Origin: Franzmannia qiaohouensis
Lineage (GTDB): Bacteria; Pseudomonadota; Gammaproteobacteria; Pseudomonadales; Halomonadaceae
Length of the DNA stretch: 64,000 bases
Assembly (NCBI RefSeq): GCF_031451695.1
Contig: NZ_JARWAM010000003.1
Span: 248,001-312,000 of the forward strand
Direction of reading: 5' to 3'
Positions within the stretch are counted from its first letter, which is position 1; every line of letters begins with the position of its first letter. The notes beneath the pieces are model-generated. The model saw only the letters and a list, made by a program, of their open reading frames with translations, ran no database searches and had not been told where the DNA came from. Below, piece by piece: positions 25,710-34,724 of the stretch. A program made the position numbers and the translations under genes.

Positions 25710-26809
25710 TACTCCTCGGAGAGCGACTCTACCGCCACGTGGTGCTCGCGGCTATCGAGGCCTCGCGGCCAGGCCACCACCAGCGCCTTGAGCAGCGTCG
25801 CCAGCGGAATCGCGAAGAAGATGCCCCAGAAGCCCCACACCCCGCCGAAGAACAGCACTGCGACGATGATCGACACCGGGTGCAGATTGACCGCCTCGGA
25901 AAACAGGATCGGCACCAGCACGTTGCCGTCCAGCGCCTGGATGATGCCGTAGGCGATCAGCACATAGACGAACTGGTCGCTCATCCCGAAATGGAAGCCG
26001 GCCACCGCCGCCACCGGCAGCGTAGCCACCGCCGCGCCGATGTAGGGCACCAGCACCGAGAGCCCCACCAGTACCGCCAGCAGCGCCGAATAGGGCAGCC
26101 CGAAGTAGGCGAAGGTCATGAAGGCCACGGTGCCGACGATGATGATCTCGATGAACTTGCCACGCACGTAGTTGGCGATCTGGTCGTCCATTTCGTTCCA
26201 GATGCGCGTCATCAGCGAACGCTTCTGCGGCAGCAACGACAGCGTGAAGCCGACCAGGCGATCCTTGTCCTTGAGCATGAAGAACACCAGGATCGGCACC
26301 AGCACCAGATAGATGATCAGCGACAGCACGTTGCCCAGCGAGGCCAGTGAAAGGGTCAGCGCACGCTGGCCGACCTGGGTCATCTCGCGCCCGGCCACGC
26401 CGATCCAGTTCTGGATCTGGTCGGGAGTGACCAGCTGCGGGTAGCGCTCCTGGAGGTTATCGAGCAGCTGCTGGCCGGCGGCGAACATGCGCGGCGTCTC
26501 CTGGACCAGCCCCACCAGCTGGTTCCAGATCAGCGGCAACAGAATGAAGGCGATCGCCAGCAGCAGGCCAATGAAGCCCAGAAACACCACCGATACCGCC
26601 AGCAGATGAGGCACACGGCGGCGGGTCAGGGCGTTGACCGCGCCCTGCAGCAGAAAGGCGATCACCAGTGCGGTCAAGAACGGCGCCAGCATGCGGCCCA
26701 GCCAGATCACCACGGCGAAGCCGAGCACCAGCACGATCAGCAGGATCACCGCCTCTTCGTCGGAGAAGTAGCGTTCGATCCAGCTCTTGAACAGCGCACG
26801 CATGGTCAT
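25709..26809 (-). CDS. AI-2E family transporter (PerM-like)
   Basis: A 366-residue inner-membrane protein with about eight hydrophobic segments, including one at residues 18-40 and a C-terminal pair near 240-330. The motifs VPYIGAAVATLPVAAVA and NVLVPILFSEAVNLHPVSIIVAVLFFG are diagnostic for the AI-2E exporter family (PF01594). Family members export various small molecules or act as Na+/H+ antiporters, the latter being plausible in a halophile; the substrate here cannot be told. The start overlaps the tusA stop as ATGA, so the two are coupled. Confidence 0.88.
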   Translation of the reverse strand: MTMRALFKSWIERYFSDEEAVILLIVLVLGFAVVIWLGRMLAPFLTALVIAFLLQGAVNALTRRRVPHLLAVSVVFLGFIGLLLAIAFILLPLIWNQLVGLVQETPRMFAAGQQLLDNLQERYPQLVTPDQIQNWIGVAGREMTQVGQRALTLSLASLGNVLSLIIYLVLVPILVFFMLKDKDRLVGFTLSLLPQKRSLMTRIWNEMDDQIANYVRGKFIEIIIVGTVAFMTFAYFGLPYSALLAVLVGLSVLVPYIGAAVATLPVAAVAGFHFGMSDQFVYVLIAYGIIQALDGNVLVPILFSEAVNLHPVSIIVAVLFFGGVWGFWGIFFAIPLATLLKALVVAWPRGLDSREHHVAVESLSEE

Positions 26810-27057
26810 GCCGAAGCGGCTCCCGGTCCCTTGCGAATCCAGTAGACGTAGACTTCGTCGCGGGTCTCGCGGGCCACCAGCTCATGATCGCTATGGCTGG
26901 CAAAGGTCTCGAAGTCCTGCCAGGAACCGGCATCGGTGGCCTGGACCTCTAGCAACTGGCCGGGCGCCAGGCGCGACAGCGCCTGCTTGGCCTTGAGCAG
27001 CGGCAAGGGACATGGCAGGCCACGGGCGTCGAGCTGATTATCTGGTTGCAGGGCCAT
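26806..27057 (-). CDS. tusA: Sulfurtransferase TusA family protein
   Basis: A small sulfur-carrier protein of 83 residues. LDARGLPCPLPLLKAKQAL contains the CPxP motif with Cys16 as the persulfide site, and the C-terminus has the family's beta strands. TusA-like proteins relay sulfur for tRNA 2-thiouridine or molybdenum cofactor synthesis; next to an AI-2E transporter and the bepA gene this is the common gammaproteobacterial arrangement. Cofactor synthesis for HmfABC is only a speculative link. The long open frame upstream is antisense to the protease gene and is not real. Confidence 0.88.
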   Translation of the reverse strand: MALQPDNQLDARGLPCPLPLLKAKQALSRLAPGQLLEVQATDAGSWQDFETFASHSDHELVARETRDEVYVYWIRKGPGAASA

Positions 27058-27165
27058 GCGATCTCCCGAAAAATGACTGAAGCCACTGAGATTTAAAGGC
27101 ACTTTGCCGAGTGAATCAATGTCCGATGAGCAGCACTGCGCTCGCCCCCTATGCCGAGGATGGTC

Positions 27166-28617
27166 ATGTTGCACGCCTTGAAGCCCTGTCTTGCCGCCGC
27201 TGGCCTGGTACTGGCCAGCCTGCTGCCGAGCTCCGCCCATGCCGTCGATGACTACGGCCTGCCTCAGCTTGGCAGCGGTGGAGCCGGCGCTGCTGGTGCC
27301 GAAGAGTACCGCCTGGGGCGCGCCTGGCTGCGCCAGTTTCGGGCCCGCGCGCCGGCCTGGCAGGACCCCATCACCCAGGATTACGTCGAGTCGGTGATCT
27401 CGCGCCTGCTGCCGCACAGCGACCTCACCGACAACCGTACCACAGTGACCCTGGTCGACAGCCGCCTGCTCAACGCCTTCGCCGTGCCCGGCGGGGTAAT
27501 CGGGGTCAACTCGGGGCTGTTCGCCTTCGCCGAAGAGGAAGATGCCTTCGCCTCGGTGATCGCCCACGAGCTCGGCCACCTCTCCCAGCGCCACTATGCA
27601 CGCCAGGTGTCCCGCGCCGAGCAGACCCAGGTGCCGGCCATGGCGGCGATGCTGGCCGGCATGCTGATCGCAGCCGGTGGCGGCGGCGATGCCGGCATCG
27701 GCGTGGCCATGGGCTCCCAGGCCGCCTTCATCCAGGACCAGCTGGCCTATTCGCGGCGCTTCGAGCAGGAGGCCGACCGCATCGGCCTGCAGGCCATGGC
27801 GCGGGCCGGCTACGACCCGCAGGCGATGGTGCGCATGTTCCGCTCGATGCAGCGCATGGCCTCGCTGCAGGGCGGCAACCCGCCGGAGTTTCTGCTTACC
27901 CACCCGGTCACCGAGTCGCGGATTACCGATACCGAGGCTCGCGCCAGCCAGCTTAGCGCTCGTGAGCGTCGCGAGGCTGGCCCACGCTACGACCTGGTGC
28001 GCGCCAGGGCGCTGGTCTCGGTCAACCGCGACAATCTCGACCAGGCGTCGGCACGTCTCGCCCAGGGCAACCCCGAGCCGCAGGTCAGCCGCTACCTGGA
28101 GGCGCTGATTGCCGCCGAGCGCGGCAACCACACCAGCGCCCTGGAAACCCTCGACGCCCTCGCCAATCAACTGCCGGACCTGCCAATGCTGCCGGTCACC
28201 GCCGCCGAGGTAGCCTACGACGCCGGCGACTACGCTGCTGCCATCGAGCGCAGCCGCCGGGTGCTGCGGCTGATGCCCGACTACGCGCCGGCCAGCCGCG
28301 TGCTTGGCGAAGCGCTGCTGCAGCATGATCCGGAGGAAGCCTATCGCGTGCTGCGTGATCTCAGCGATCGCCGCCAGGAGGATCCGCAGGTATTTGCGCT
28401 ACTGGCCGAGGCGGCCGGGCGCAGCGGACGCGACGGCTGGGGCCACCTGGCGCGCGCCGAGCACCTGCAGCTCACCGGGCGCATGGACAGTGCCATTCGC
28501 CAGCTGCAGGTGGCCCGCGACAGCGCTCGCCAGGCCGGGGACAGCAGCCTGGAGAGCCGCATCGAACAGCGCCGCGAGGCGTTTATGGGGTATCGCGAGG
28601 CGCTGGAGAGGTTTTAG
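27166..28617 (+). CDS. bepA: BepA-like periplasmic M48 zinc metalloprotease with TPR region
   Basis: BepA-type proteins degrade or rescue misassembled outer-membrane proteins such as LptD. The 483-residue product has a signal peptide (cleavage after SSAHA, near residue 25), an M48 domain with the zinc motif HELGH and the third ligand in FEQEADRIGL, and a TPR-rich second half (about 270-480; ERGNHTSALETLDALA, AYDAGDYAAAIERSRRVL). I chose ATG 27166 because GAGG stands 7 nt upstream; ATGs at 27151 and 27160 are alternatives. It is divergent from tusA, and its TAG overlaps the nadA TAA on the other strand. Confidence 0.88.
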   Translation: MLHALKPCLAAAGLVLASLLPSSAHAVDDYGLPQLGSGGAGAAGAEEYRLGRAWLRQFRARAPAWQDPITQDYVESVISRLLPHSDLTDNRTTVTLVDSRLLNAFAVPGGVIGVNSGLFAFAEEEDAFASVIAHELGHLSQRHYARQVSRAEQTQVPAMAAMLAGMLIAAGGGGDAGIGVAMGSQAAFIQDQLAYSRRFEQEADRIGLQAMARAGYDPQAMVRMFRSMQRMASLQGGNPPEFLLTHPVTESRITDTEARASQLSARERREAGPRYDLVRARALVSVNRDNLDQASARLAQGNPEPQVSRYLEALIAAERGNHTSALETLDALANQLPDLPMLPVTAAEVAYDAGDYAAAIERSRRVLRLMPDYAPASRVLGEALLQHDPEEAYRVLRDLSDRRQEDPQVFALLAEAAGRSGRDGWGHLARAEHLQLTGRMDSAIRQLQVARDSARQAGDSSLESRIEQRREAFMGYREALERF

Positions 28618-29642
28618 GGCTGGAAATTCAGCATCCGCTCCAGCGGCTTGAGGGCCGCTAAGCGCAGCGCGTCGTCGACGAATATCTCGCCGCTGCCGTG
28701 GCGCAGGGCGCCGGCCAGGTTGTCCAGCGCGTTCATCGCCATCCACGGGCAGTGTGCACAGCTCTTGCAGGTCGCGCCGTTGCCGGCGGTGGGCGCCTCG
28801 AACAGCGTCTTGCCGGGTACCGCCTGCTGCATCTTGAAGAAGATGCCGCGGTCGGTGGCGACGATCAGCTTGTCCTGGGGCAGCTCCTTGGCCGCCTTGA
28901 TCAGCTGCGAGGTGGAGCCGGCCACGTCGGCCAGGCCAACCACCGGCGCCGGCGACTCGGGGTGCACCAGCACCGCGGCGTCGGGATACAGCGCCTTGAG
29001 ATCCTGGATGCCCTTGGCCTTGAACTCCTCGTGGACGATGCAGGCGCCGTCCCACAGCAGCATGTCGGCGCCGGTCTGCTTCTGGATATAGCCGCCCAGG
29101 TGCTTGTCCGGTGCCCACAGGATCTTCTCGCCGCGGGCCTGGAGGTGCTCGATCACGTCCACCGCGATGGACGAGGTCACCACCCAGTCGGCGCGCGCCT
29201 TGACCGCCGCCGAGGTATTGGCATAGACCACCACGGTGCGCTCCGGATGCTGGTCGCAGAAGGCCGCGAACTCATCGGCCGGGCAGCCGATATCCAGCGA
29301 GCAGGTCGCCTCCAGGGTCGGCATCAGTACGCGTTTTTCCGGCGACAGGATCTTGGCGGTCTCGCCCATGAAGCGCACCCCGGCCACTACCAGGGTCTCG
29401 GCCTCGTGGCGGGCGCCGAAGCGGGCCATCTCCAGGGAGTCGGCCACGCAGCCGCCGGTCTCTTCGGCGAGCTGCTGGATGGCATCATCGGTGTAATAGT
29501 GGGCGACCAGCACGGCGTTGTGCGCCGTCAGCAGTCGCTTGATTTCATCGACGCGCGCTTCATCCTCGGCGGGAATCCGCGTCGGGCAGTAGGCGCGGGC
29601 CAGGTGCTCTTGCACCTCGGCGCGGGAAGTCATGATCGTCAT
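28614..29642 (-). CDS. nadA: Quinolinate synthase A
   Basis: NadA condenses iminoaspartate with dihydroxyacetone phosphate to quinolinate using an oxygen-sensitive [4Fe-4S] cluster. The protein is 342 residues from ATG 29642 (or 339 from ATG 29633; neither has a clear ribosome site). Motifs: VLVAHYYTDDAIQQLAEE, GVRFMGETAKILSPEK, the cluster cysteines in EATCSLDIGCPA and CKSCAHCPWMAMN, and VHPESP. The frame open further upstream lacks similarity. nadC is at 9 kb; nadB is not in the window. Confidence 0.95.
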   Translation of the reverse strand: MTIMTSRAEVQEHLARAYCPTRIPAEDEARVDEIKRLLTAHNAVLVAHYYTDDAIQQLAEETGGCVADSLEMARFGARHEAETLVVAGVRFMGETAKILSPEKRVLMPTLEATCSLDIGCPADEFAAFCDQHPERTVVVYANTSAAVKARADWVVTSSIAVDVIEHLQARGEKILWAPDKHLGGYIQKQTGADMLLWDGACIVHEEFKAKGIQDLKALYPDAAVLVHPESPAPVVGLADVAGSTSQLIKAAKELPQDKLIVATDRGIFFKMQQAVPGKTLFEAPTAGNGATCKSCAHCPWMAMNALDNLAGALRHGSGEIFVDDALRLAALKPLERMLNFQP

Positions 29643-29830
29643 CGTGTCTACCACTGTGACTGGCAGGGGCTCCCCCTGCATGTACCAGGTGTACCGTGAC
29701 GGGCTCTCTGCCCGGCGGCACACGCCAGAAGACAGTATTCCTCGGCGTCTCCCGCCGCGTCTGTCTTGCCCTATTCTAGACCACAACGCCGCCGGATTGC
29801 TCCCCCAAGGTGCACGAAAGTGTCCACAAA

Positions 29831-29867
29831 CGAAAACGCCCCGACGCTTGGAGCGCCGGGGCGTTTC
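29831..29867 (-). terminator. Rho-independent terminator of the tRNA-Lys genes
   Basis: On the minus strand a stem of about 10 bp (arms 29834-29843 and 29857-29866, core CGCCCCG) extended by an inner 4-bp stem is followed by TTTTCGTTTG. It lies just after the second tRNA gene and is a good intrinsic terminator. Confidence 0.75.
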
Positions 29868-29877
29868 GAACACATTC

Positions 29878-29953
29878 TGGTGGGTCGTGTAGGATTCGAA
29901 CCTACGACCAATTGGTTAAAAGCCAACTGCTCTACCAACTGAGCTAACGACCC
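29878..29953 (-). tRNA. tRNA-Lys (anticodon TTT), copy 2
   Basis: A 76-nt gene including encoded CCA. The acceptor arms GGGTCGT and ACGACCC pair, TTCGAATC is the T loop, and the anticodon loop CTTTTAA reads UUU. It is identical to the copy upstream and separated from it by 38 bp, so both are cut from one transcript that ends at the terminator 29831-29867. Confidence 0.97.
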
Positions 29954-29991
29954 GCAACCGTAAACAACGGGTGCTTACGCAGCGGCGGATA

Positions 29992-30067
29992 TGGTGGGTC
30001 GTGTAGGATTCGAACCTACGACCAATTGGTTAAAAGCCAACTGCTCTACCAACTGAGCTAACGACCC
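29992..30067 (-). tRNA. tRNA-Lys (anticodon TTT), copy 1
   Basis: A 76-nt cloverleaf identical in sequence to copy 2, with encoded CCA and UUU anticodon. It is the first gene of the tRNA pair, about 50 nt downstream of a near-consensus promoter (30122-30150). Confidence 0.97.
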
Positions 30068-30121
30068 GCCGCCATCTGACGACAGGGGCTACGTCATGTT
30101 TCCCCTCCCGACAGGGCGCAC

Positions 30122-30150
30122 ATATTACCCACAGCACCCCTTGATGACAA
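30122..30150 (-). promoter_or_regulatory. Promoter of the tRNA-Lys pair
   Basis: On the minus strand TTGTCA (30150-30145) and TAATAT (30127-30122) are spaced exactly 17 bp. A GC-rich discriminator (GTGCGCCC) follows, as in stringently controlled stable-RNA promoters. Confidence 0.72.
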
Positions 30151-30188
30151 GCTTTTTCGTGCCAACCACCGAGCAATCCGTTCCCATC

Positions 30189-31046
30189 TCAGGACTTGCG
30201 GGTGCCCTTGGGCTTGCGCATCGCCTGCACCGGACGCCGCTTGTTCTTGTCGCGGCTCCAGCGGTTCTTCTCGTCCGGCGTCAGCTCCGGCACCTTGCGG
30301 CTGGCAAGCCCCGCCAGGGTCGCGAGATCGTCGACCTCGTCCTGGGTCAGCTCGGTCCACTCGCCGGCGCGGGCCCGCTTGTCGAGGAAGATATTGCCAT
30401 AGCGCACCCGCTTGAGGCGGCTGACGGTGAGCCCCTGGGATTCCCACAGCCGGCGCACCTCGCGGTTGCGGCCCTCCAGGATCACCACGTGGAACCAGGT
30501 GTTGATGCCCTCGCCGCCAAACTCCTGGACGTCGCTGAAGCGCGCCGGGCCGTCGTCGAGCATCACCCCTTCGACCATCGCCACCACCTGCTCGCGGCGC
30601 ACCTCACCCATCACCCGGACCGCATATTCGCGCTCCACTTCGGTGGAGGGGTGCATCAGCTTGTTGGCCAACTCACCGTCGGTGGTGAACAGCAATAGGC
30701 CGCTGGTGTTGATATCCAAACGACCGATGGCGATCCAGCGCTCGCCCTTGAGACGCGGCAGGCGCTCGAACACGGTGCGCCGCCCTTCCGGATCCTTGCG
30801 CGTGCACAGCTCACCCTCGGGCTTGTTGTACATGATCACCCGTCGCGGCGTCTCGTCGGCGCCGCGCAGGGTCACCGGGCGGTCGTCGAAGGTCACCTTG
30901 TCGCGCATCTCGATGCGATCGCCGAGGGTCGCCAACTTGCCGTTGACCTTGACGCGCCCGGCGCTGATGGCGGTTTCCATCTCGCGGCGCGAGCCCAGGC
31001 CGGCGCGCGCCAGGACCTTCTGCAATTTTTCAGTGGTAGTCGTCAT
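30189..31046 (-). CDS. rluB: 23S rRNA pseudouridine(2605) synthase RluB
   Basis: RluB makes pseudouridine 2605 in 23S rRNA. The 285-residue protein has an N-terminal S4 RNA-binding domain (about 5-65; KLQKVLARAGLGSRREMETAI), the linker YNKPEGELCT and the catalytic motif IGRLDINTSGLLLFT with its Asp near 115. GRNREVRRLWESQGL is typical of the RsuA/RluB group. The basic C-terminal tail is common. The ATG overlaps the scpB stop (ATGA), the widespread scpA-scpB-rluB order. RluB rather than RluF/RsuA is chosen from this context and length. Confidence 0.92.
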   Translation of the reverse strand: MTTTTEKLQKVLARAGLGSRREMETAISAGRVKVNGKLATLGDRIEMRDKVTFDDRPVTLRGADETPRRVIMYNKPEGELCTRKDPEGRRTVFERLPRLKGERWIAIGRLDINTSGLLLFTTDGELANKLMHPSTEVEREYAVRVMGEVRREQVVAMVEGVMLDDGPARFSDVQEFGGEGINTWFHVVILEGRNREVRRLWESQGLTVSRLKRVRYGNIFLDKRARAGEWTELTQDEVDDLATLAGLASRKVPELTPDEKNRWSRDKNKRRPVQAMRKPKGTRKS

Positions 31047-31846
31047 GAGTCTTCTGACATCTCGTCTGTAGAGGATTCCACGCCCCCGCGTCCGTCATCG
31101 GCGACGCTCTCGGGGGCGCGTTCGGCAAGGCGGGCTTCGAGATCGGCGAAGCTCAGCCTGGGCCGCGTGGACGCCGTCCCGGCGTGTGATTCTGCGTCGA
31201 CCGTCCCGGTCGTCGCCTGCTGCGGTGGTGCATCCTGCTCGGCCGCTGCGTGCTGCTCCGCGGCGCCAGGGTTATTCTGCTCGAAGCTGGCATGCAGCGC
31301 GTCGAAATCCTTGAGCTCGTGCATCGGCGGCAGCGCATCCAGCGTCTTGAGGCCAAAGTCGTCGAGGAACTGGCGCGTGGTGGCATACACCGATGGCCGC
31401 CCCGGCACATCGCGCTGGCCGACCACGCGGATCCAGCCACGCTCGGCCAGGGTGCGCATGATCGAGCTGCTTACCGCCACCCCGCGCACCTCCTCGATAT
31501 CGCCACGGGTCACCGGTTGGCGATAGGCGATCAGCGCCAGGGTCTCGAGCAGCGCCCGCGAATAGCGCTGCGGGCGCTCATCCCACAGCCGCGACACCCA
31601 CGGCGAGAGCCGCGAGCGAATCCGCAGCTGAAACCCCGAGGCGGTCTCGATCAGCTCCAGGGCGCCCTGGTCGAGGCGCTCACCGAGTCGCGCCAGCGCC
31701 GCGCGCAGCTCGCTACGCGGCGGCCGCTCATGGTCGTCGAACAGCGCCTCGAGCCGCTCCGGCGAGAGCGGCTCGCCGGCGGCCAGCAGCGCCGCCTCGA
31801 GAATCTCGTCCAGGGGGCTCACCGGGTCGCTGATGCGCTTGTTCAT
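31043..31846 (-). CDS. scpB: Segregation and condensation protein B
   Basis: ScpB is the winged-helix (kite) partner that bridges ScpA and SMC in chromosome condensation. The 267-residue protein carries the family motifs ALLETLALIAYRQPVTRGDIEEVRGV and RPSVYATTRQFLDDFGLKTLD. The last 80 residues are an acidic, Ala/Gln-rich tail of low complexity, longer than in many ScpB proteins. It overlaps scpA and rluB by 4 bp each. An smc or MksB partner is not in the window. Confidence 0.93.
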   Translation of the reverse strand: MNKRISDPVSPLDEILEAALLAAGEPLSPERLEALFDDHERPPRSELRAALARLGERLDQGALELIETASGFQLRIRSRLSPWVSRLWDERPQRYSRALLETLALIAYRQPVTRGDIEEVRGVAVSSSIMRTLAERGWIRVVGQRDVPGRPSVYATTRQFLDDFGLKTLDALPPMHELKDFDALHASFEQNNPGAAEQHAAAEQDAPPQQATTGTVDAESHAGTASTRPRLSFADLEARLAERAPESVADDGRGGVESSTDEMSEDS

Positions 31847-32757
31847 GATGGCGGTAGCGCTTCCTCGTGGTCGAACGGGCTCTCGCCCGCCTCGTGTTCT
31901 GCGTCGTCGTGGACCTCGCCAGCGTCGCCGGCCAGGCGCGCACGCACGTGGATCGGCGACAGCGGCGCATTCTGCACGATCTCGATCAGCGCCTCCTTGG
32001 CGAGCTCGAGGATCGCCATGAAGGTCACGATCACCCCTGCACGCCCCTCCTCGAGGGTGAACAGCGCCTCGAAGGGGGTGTAGTGCTGATGCTCGAGCCG
32101 CGCCATGATCGCCAGCATGCGCTCGCGGGTCGAGAGCACCTCGCGGCTGATCTGGTGCGACTGGGTCAGCTCGGCGCGGCGCAGGATACCCGACAGCGCC
32201 GCCAATAGCTCGTCGAGTTCGACCTCGGGATGAATGACCCGCGACTCCAGCGGCGGCAATCCGGCCTGGGCGGGAAACCAGTCACGCCCTAGACGCGGCA
32301 GTTCGCCCAGGGTCTCGGCAGCATGCTTGAGCCGTTCGTACTCCTGCAGGCGGCGGATCAGCTCGGCCCGCGGATCGCCCTCGTCGTCTTCATCATCGCC
32401 CTTGGGCGGTCGCGGCAGCAGGGTACGCGACTTGATCTCGGCCAGCATCGCCGCCATCAGCAGGTACTCGCCGGCCAGCTCGATCTCCATCGCCTTCATC
32501 AGCTCCACGTACTCGATGTACTGGTGGGTGATGGCGGCCACGTCGATGGTCAGGATATCCAAGTTCTGGCGTCGGATCAGATAGAGCAGCAGATCCAGCG
32601 GCCCCTCGAAGGTCTCGAGGAACACCCGCAGCGCCTCCGGCGGAATATACAGATCCTCCGGCGGCGCGTAGACCGGCTCGTCGAGGACCCGCGCGAACAG
32701 TTCGCCCTGCTGCGGCGTGGGGGGGTCCTCGATGGCGGTGGTGGGCGTCTCGCTCAC
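31843..32757 (-). CDS. scpA: Segregation and condensation protein A (kleisin)
   Basis: ScpA is the kleisin that closes the SMC ring. The 304-residue protein begins at GTG 32757. The N-terminal SMC-binding helices are seen as FEGPLDLLLYLIRRQNLDILTIDVA (positions about 50-74, key residues PLDLLL and LDI), followed by YLLMAAMLAEIKSRTLLPRP. The C-terminal winged helix contains FEALFTLEEGRAGVIVTFMAILEL. The pair scpA-scpB overlaps by ATGA. Confidence 0.93.
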   Translation of the reverse strand: MSETPTTAIEDPPTPQQGELFARVLDEPVYAPPEDLYIPPEALRVFLETFEGPLDLLLYLIRRQNLDILTIDVAAITHQYIEYVELMKAMEIELAGEYLLMAAMLAEIKSRTLLPRPPKGDDEDDEGDPRAELIRRLQEYERLKHAAETLGELPRLGRDWFPAQAGLPPLESRVIHPEVELDELLAALSGILRRAELTQSHQISREVLSTRERMLAIMARLEHQHYTPFEALFTLEEGRAGVIVTFMAILELAKEALIEIVQNAPLSPIHVRARLAGDAGEVHDDAEHEAGESPFDHEEALPPS

Positions 32758-32835
32758 GCGTGGCCTGGCCTCCTGGGGCGTCTATCGGCATAGAGTGTCG
32801 ATCAAACGTGCAGTCTAGCAAGAGACGTACGCCGC

Positions 32836-34716
32836 TCACAGCGTCGCGCTGTCGGCGCGGCGATAGCGCCCGCGGTAGTCGAACAGCTTCTCGCGCACCT
32901 GCCAGTGGCGGCCGACCTTGCGACCCACCACGAAGTCCGGGGCGCGCAGGCGGCGCTGCTCGTCGATCACCTCTTGCGGGCTGGTGGGACGCCAGGCGCC
33001 CCCCGGCGCACGCAGATGATCGCGCAGGAACACAGCATGGAAGGCGCCGCGCTGGGCCGGGGTCTCGAGGGCGAACCACTCGACCAGGGTGGCGCCGTCC
33101 TCATCGTGGTAGGTGACCTTGAGGCGCGGCATGCCGCGGCCGTTGACGGTGGCCTCGAGCTGCATGCCGGCCACCCGCAGCACCCGAGCATCCTTGAGCC
33201 TGAGCGCCGCCTTGAGCTTGTCGTCGGCGTCGACCAGCAGCGTCTGGCAGCCGTGGCAGCGCCGCGCGGCGATGTCGTTCTCGGCGCCGCACTCGCCGCA
33301 CACCTTGAAGCGAAAGCGGAACGTACATTGCGTCATCGCCGGCGTTGATGTTGCGCTTTTAGCGCGGCTTCGGGCGCTATTGATAGCGTGGCTTCGGGCG
33401 CTATCGACAACCAGCCCCTGGCAGCGGCGGCCGTAGTGCTCGATCACCAGCTCGCCGTCGCGCTTGCCCCAGAACAGGTTGGCGTGGCCGCACTCGGGGC
33501 ACTCGACCTGCACCGGCTCGGCGTCGGAGGCGGGCTTGGGTGCGCCTACCTCCGGGGCGTAGAGATCCCAGGGGTTGCCGGCGTAGTCGAGAATCAGGCA
33601 GTCCTGCTTGCCCGGCGCCAGGCGCAGGCCGCGGCCGACGATCTGCTGGTAGAGGCCCACCGACTCGGTGGGCCGCAGGATGGCGATCAGATCGACGTGG
33701 GGCGCGTCGAAGCCGGTGGTCAGTACCGCCACGTTGACCAGGTACTTGATCTCGCGGCCCTTGAAGGCGGCAATGATCGCCTCGCGCTCGCGCCCCGGGG
33801 TGGCGCCGGTGATCAGTGCCGCCTCGTCGGCGGGCAGGTAGCCGAGGATCTCCTCGGCGTGGGCCACCGTCGCGGCGAAGATCATTACCCCCTGGCGCTC
33901 GGCGGCCTGCTCGACGACGTTGGCGATGATCCCCGGGGTGGCGCGGTGACCGGCCACGACCCGGTTGAGCTCCTCCTCGCGGTAGAGACCGCTGGCCGCC
34001 GGCGCCAGCGCCGAGAAGTCGTAGCCGGCCACCGCCGCGTCGATGCGCCTCGGCGGCGCCAGGTAGCCCTGCTTGACCATCAGCCGCAGCGGCTGCTCGA
34101 ACACGCAGTCGCGAAAGAAGCACGTCTCGTCGCCACGCACCATGCCGTGATGGTGGCGGTGATAGATGAAGCCCTGCCCCAGACGGTAGGGCGTGGCAGT
34201 GAGGCCCAGTACCTTGAGCCGCGGATTGCGCCGCTGCAGATGATCGATCACCCGGCGGTAGCTCGAGTCGTCGTCCAGCGAGACCCGGTGGCACTCGTCG
34301 ATCACCAGCAGCGTAAAGGCACCCTGCCCCGCCTTCTCTGCGTCGAAGGCGTCGAGGTTCCGGACCACCGACTGCACCGAGCCGAACACCACCTGGCGAC
34401 CGCTCTCCTTGCGCCCCAGGCCAGCGCTGAAGATGTCCGCTTGCAATCCGTAGGCGAGGTACTTGGCGTGGTTCTGCTCGACCAGCTCGCGGACGTGGGC
34501 CAGCACCAGCACCCGGCCCCGGGCCAGGCGCGCCAGCTCGGCGATCACCAGCGACTTGCCGCTGCCGGTGGGCAGCACCACCACCGCCGGGTCATCGCCG
34601 GCACGGAAATGTTCGACCACCCGGCCTACCGCCTGCTGCTGGTAGGGGCGCAGCGCCGGCGGCGAAGACGGCGAAGGCGGCCCGTAGGCCGCCTTGTCGG
34701 GGTCGTGCTGTGCCAC
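32836..34716 (-). CDS. radD: Superfamily 2 ATPase RadD (YejH)
   Basis: RadD is an SF2 helicase-like ATPase that helps recombinational repair with RecA and SSB. From the GTG at 34716 it has 626 residues. Walker A is LPTGSGKS, motif II IDECHR, motif III LTATPYR, and motif VI QQIVGRGLRLAPGK. Cysteines in CPECGHANLFWG, RRCQG, CGECGAEN and CHGC form the C-terminal zinc-binding region. Between them a basic Ser/Ala insert is encoded by a 24-bp tandem repeat (33361-33408). The GTG has a weak ribosome site; an ATG at 34785 would overlap purL. It starts 8 bp after the purL stop. Confidence 0.88.
   Translation of the reverse strand: MAQHDPDKAAYGPPSPSSPPALRPYQQQAVGRVVEHFRAGDDPAVVVLPTGSGKSLVIAELARLARGRVLVLAHVRELVEQNHAKYLAYGLQADIFSAGLGRKESGRQVVFGSVQSVVRNLDAFDAEKAGQGAFTLLVIDECHRVSLDDDSSYRRVIDHLQRRNPRLKVLGLTATPYRLGQGFIYHRHHHGMVRGDETCFFRDCVFEQPLRLMVKQGYLAPPRRIDAAVAGYDFSALAPAASGLYREEELNRVVAGHRATPGIIANVVEQAAERQGVMIFAATVAHAEEILGYLPADEAALITGATPGREREAIIAAFKGREIKYLVNVAVLTTGFDAPHVDLIAILRPTESVGLYQQIVGRGLRLAPGKQDCLILDYAGNPWDLYAPEVGAPKPASDAEPVQVECPECGHANLFWGKRDGELVIEHYGRRCQGLVVDSARSHAINSARSRAKSATSTPAMTQCTFRFRFKVCGECGAENDIAARRCHGCQTLLVDADDKLKAALRLKDARVLRVAGMQLEATVNGRGMPRLKVTYHDEDGATLVEWFALETPAQRGAFHAVFLRDHLRAPGGAWRPTSPQEVIDEQRRLRAPDFVVGRKVGRHWQVREKLFDYRGRYRRADSATL
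33361..33408 (-). repeat. 24-bp tandem repeat inside radD
   Basis: Two adjacent 24-bp units (33361-33384 and 33385-33408) sharing the core GGCTTCGGGCGCTAT differ at only a few positions. They encode DSARSHAI- and NSARSRAK-like units in the loop between the zinc cysteine clusters of RadD and keep the frame. Confidence 0.8.
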
Positions 34717-34724
34717 GCGGAGGC

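Noticed and set aside
27058..28326. Upstream extension of tusA over the protease gene
   Set aside because: It is antisense to a clear M48 protease; TusA homology begins at 27057.
29878..30067. Two 76-bp direct repeats as a CRISPR-like or mobile repeat
   Set aside because: Both fold as complete tRNA-Lys genes.
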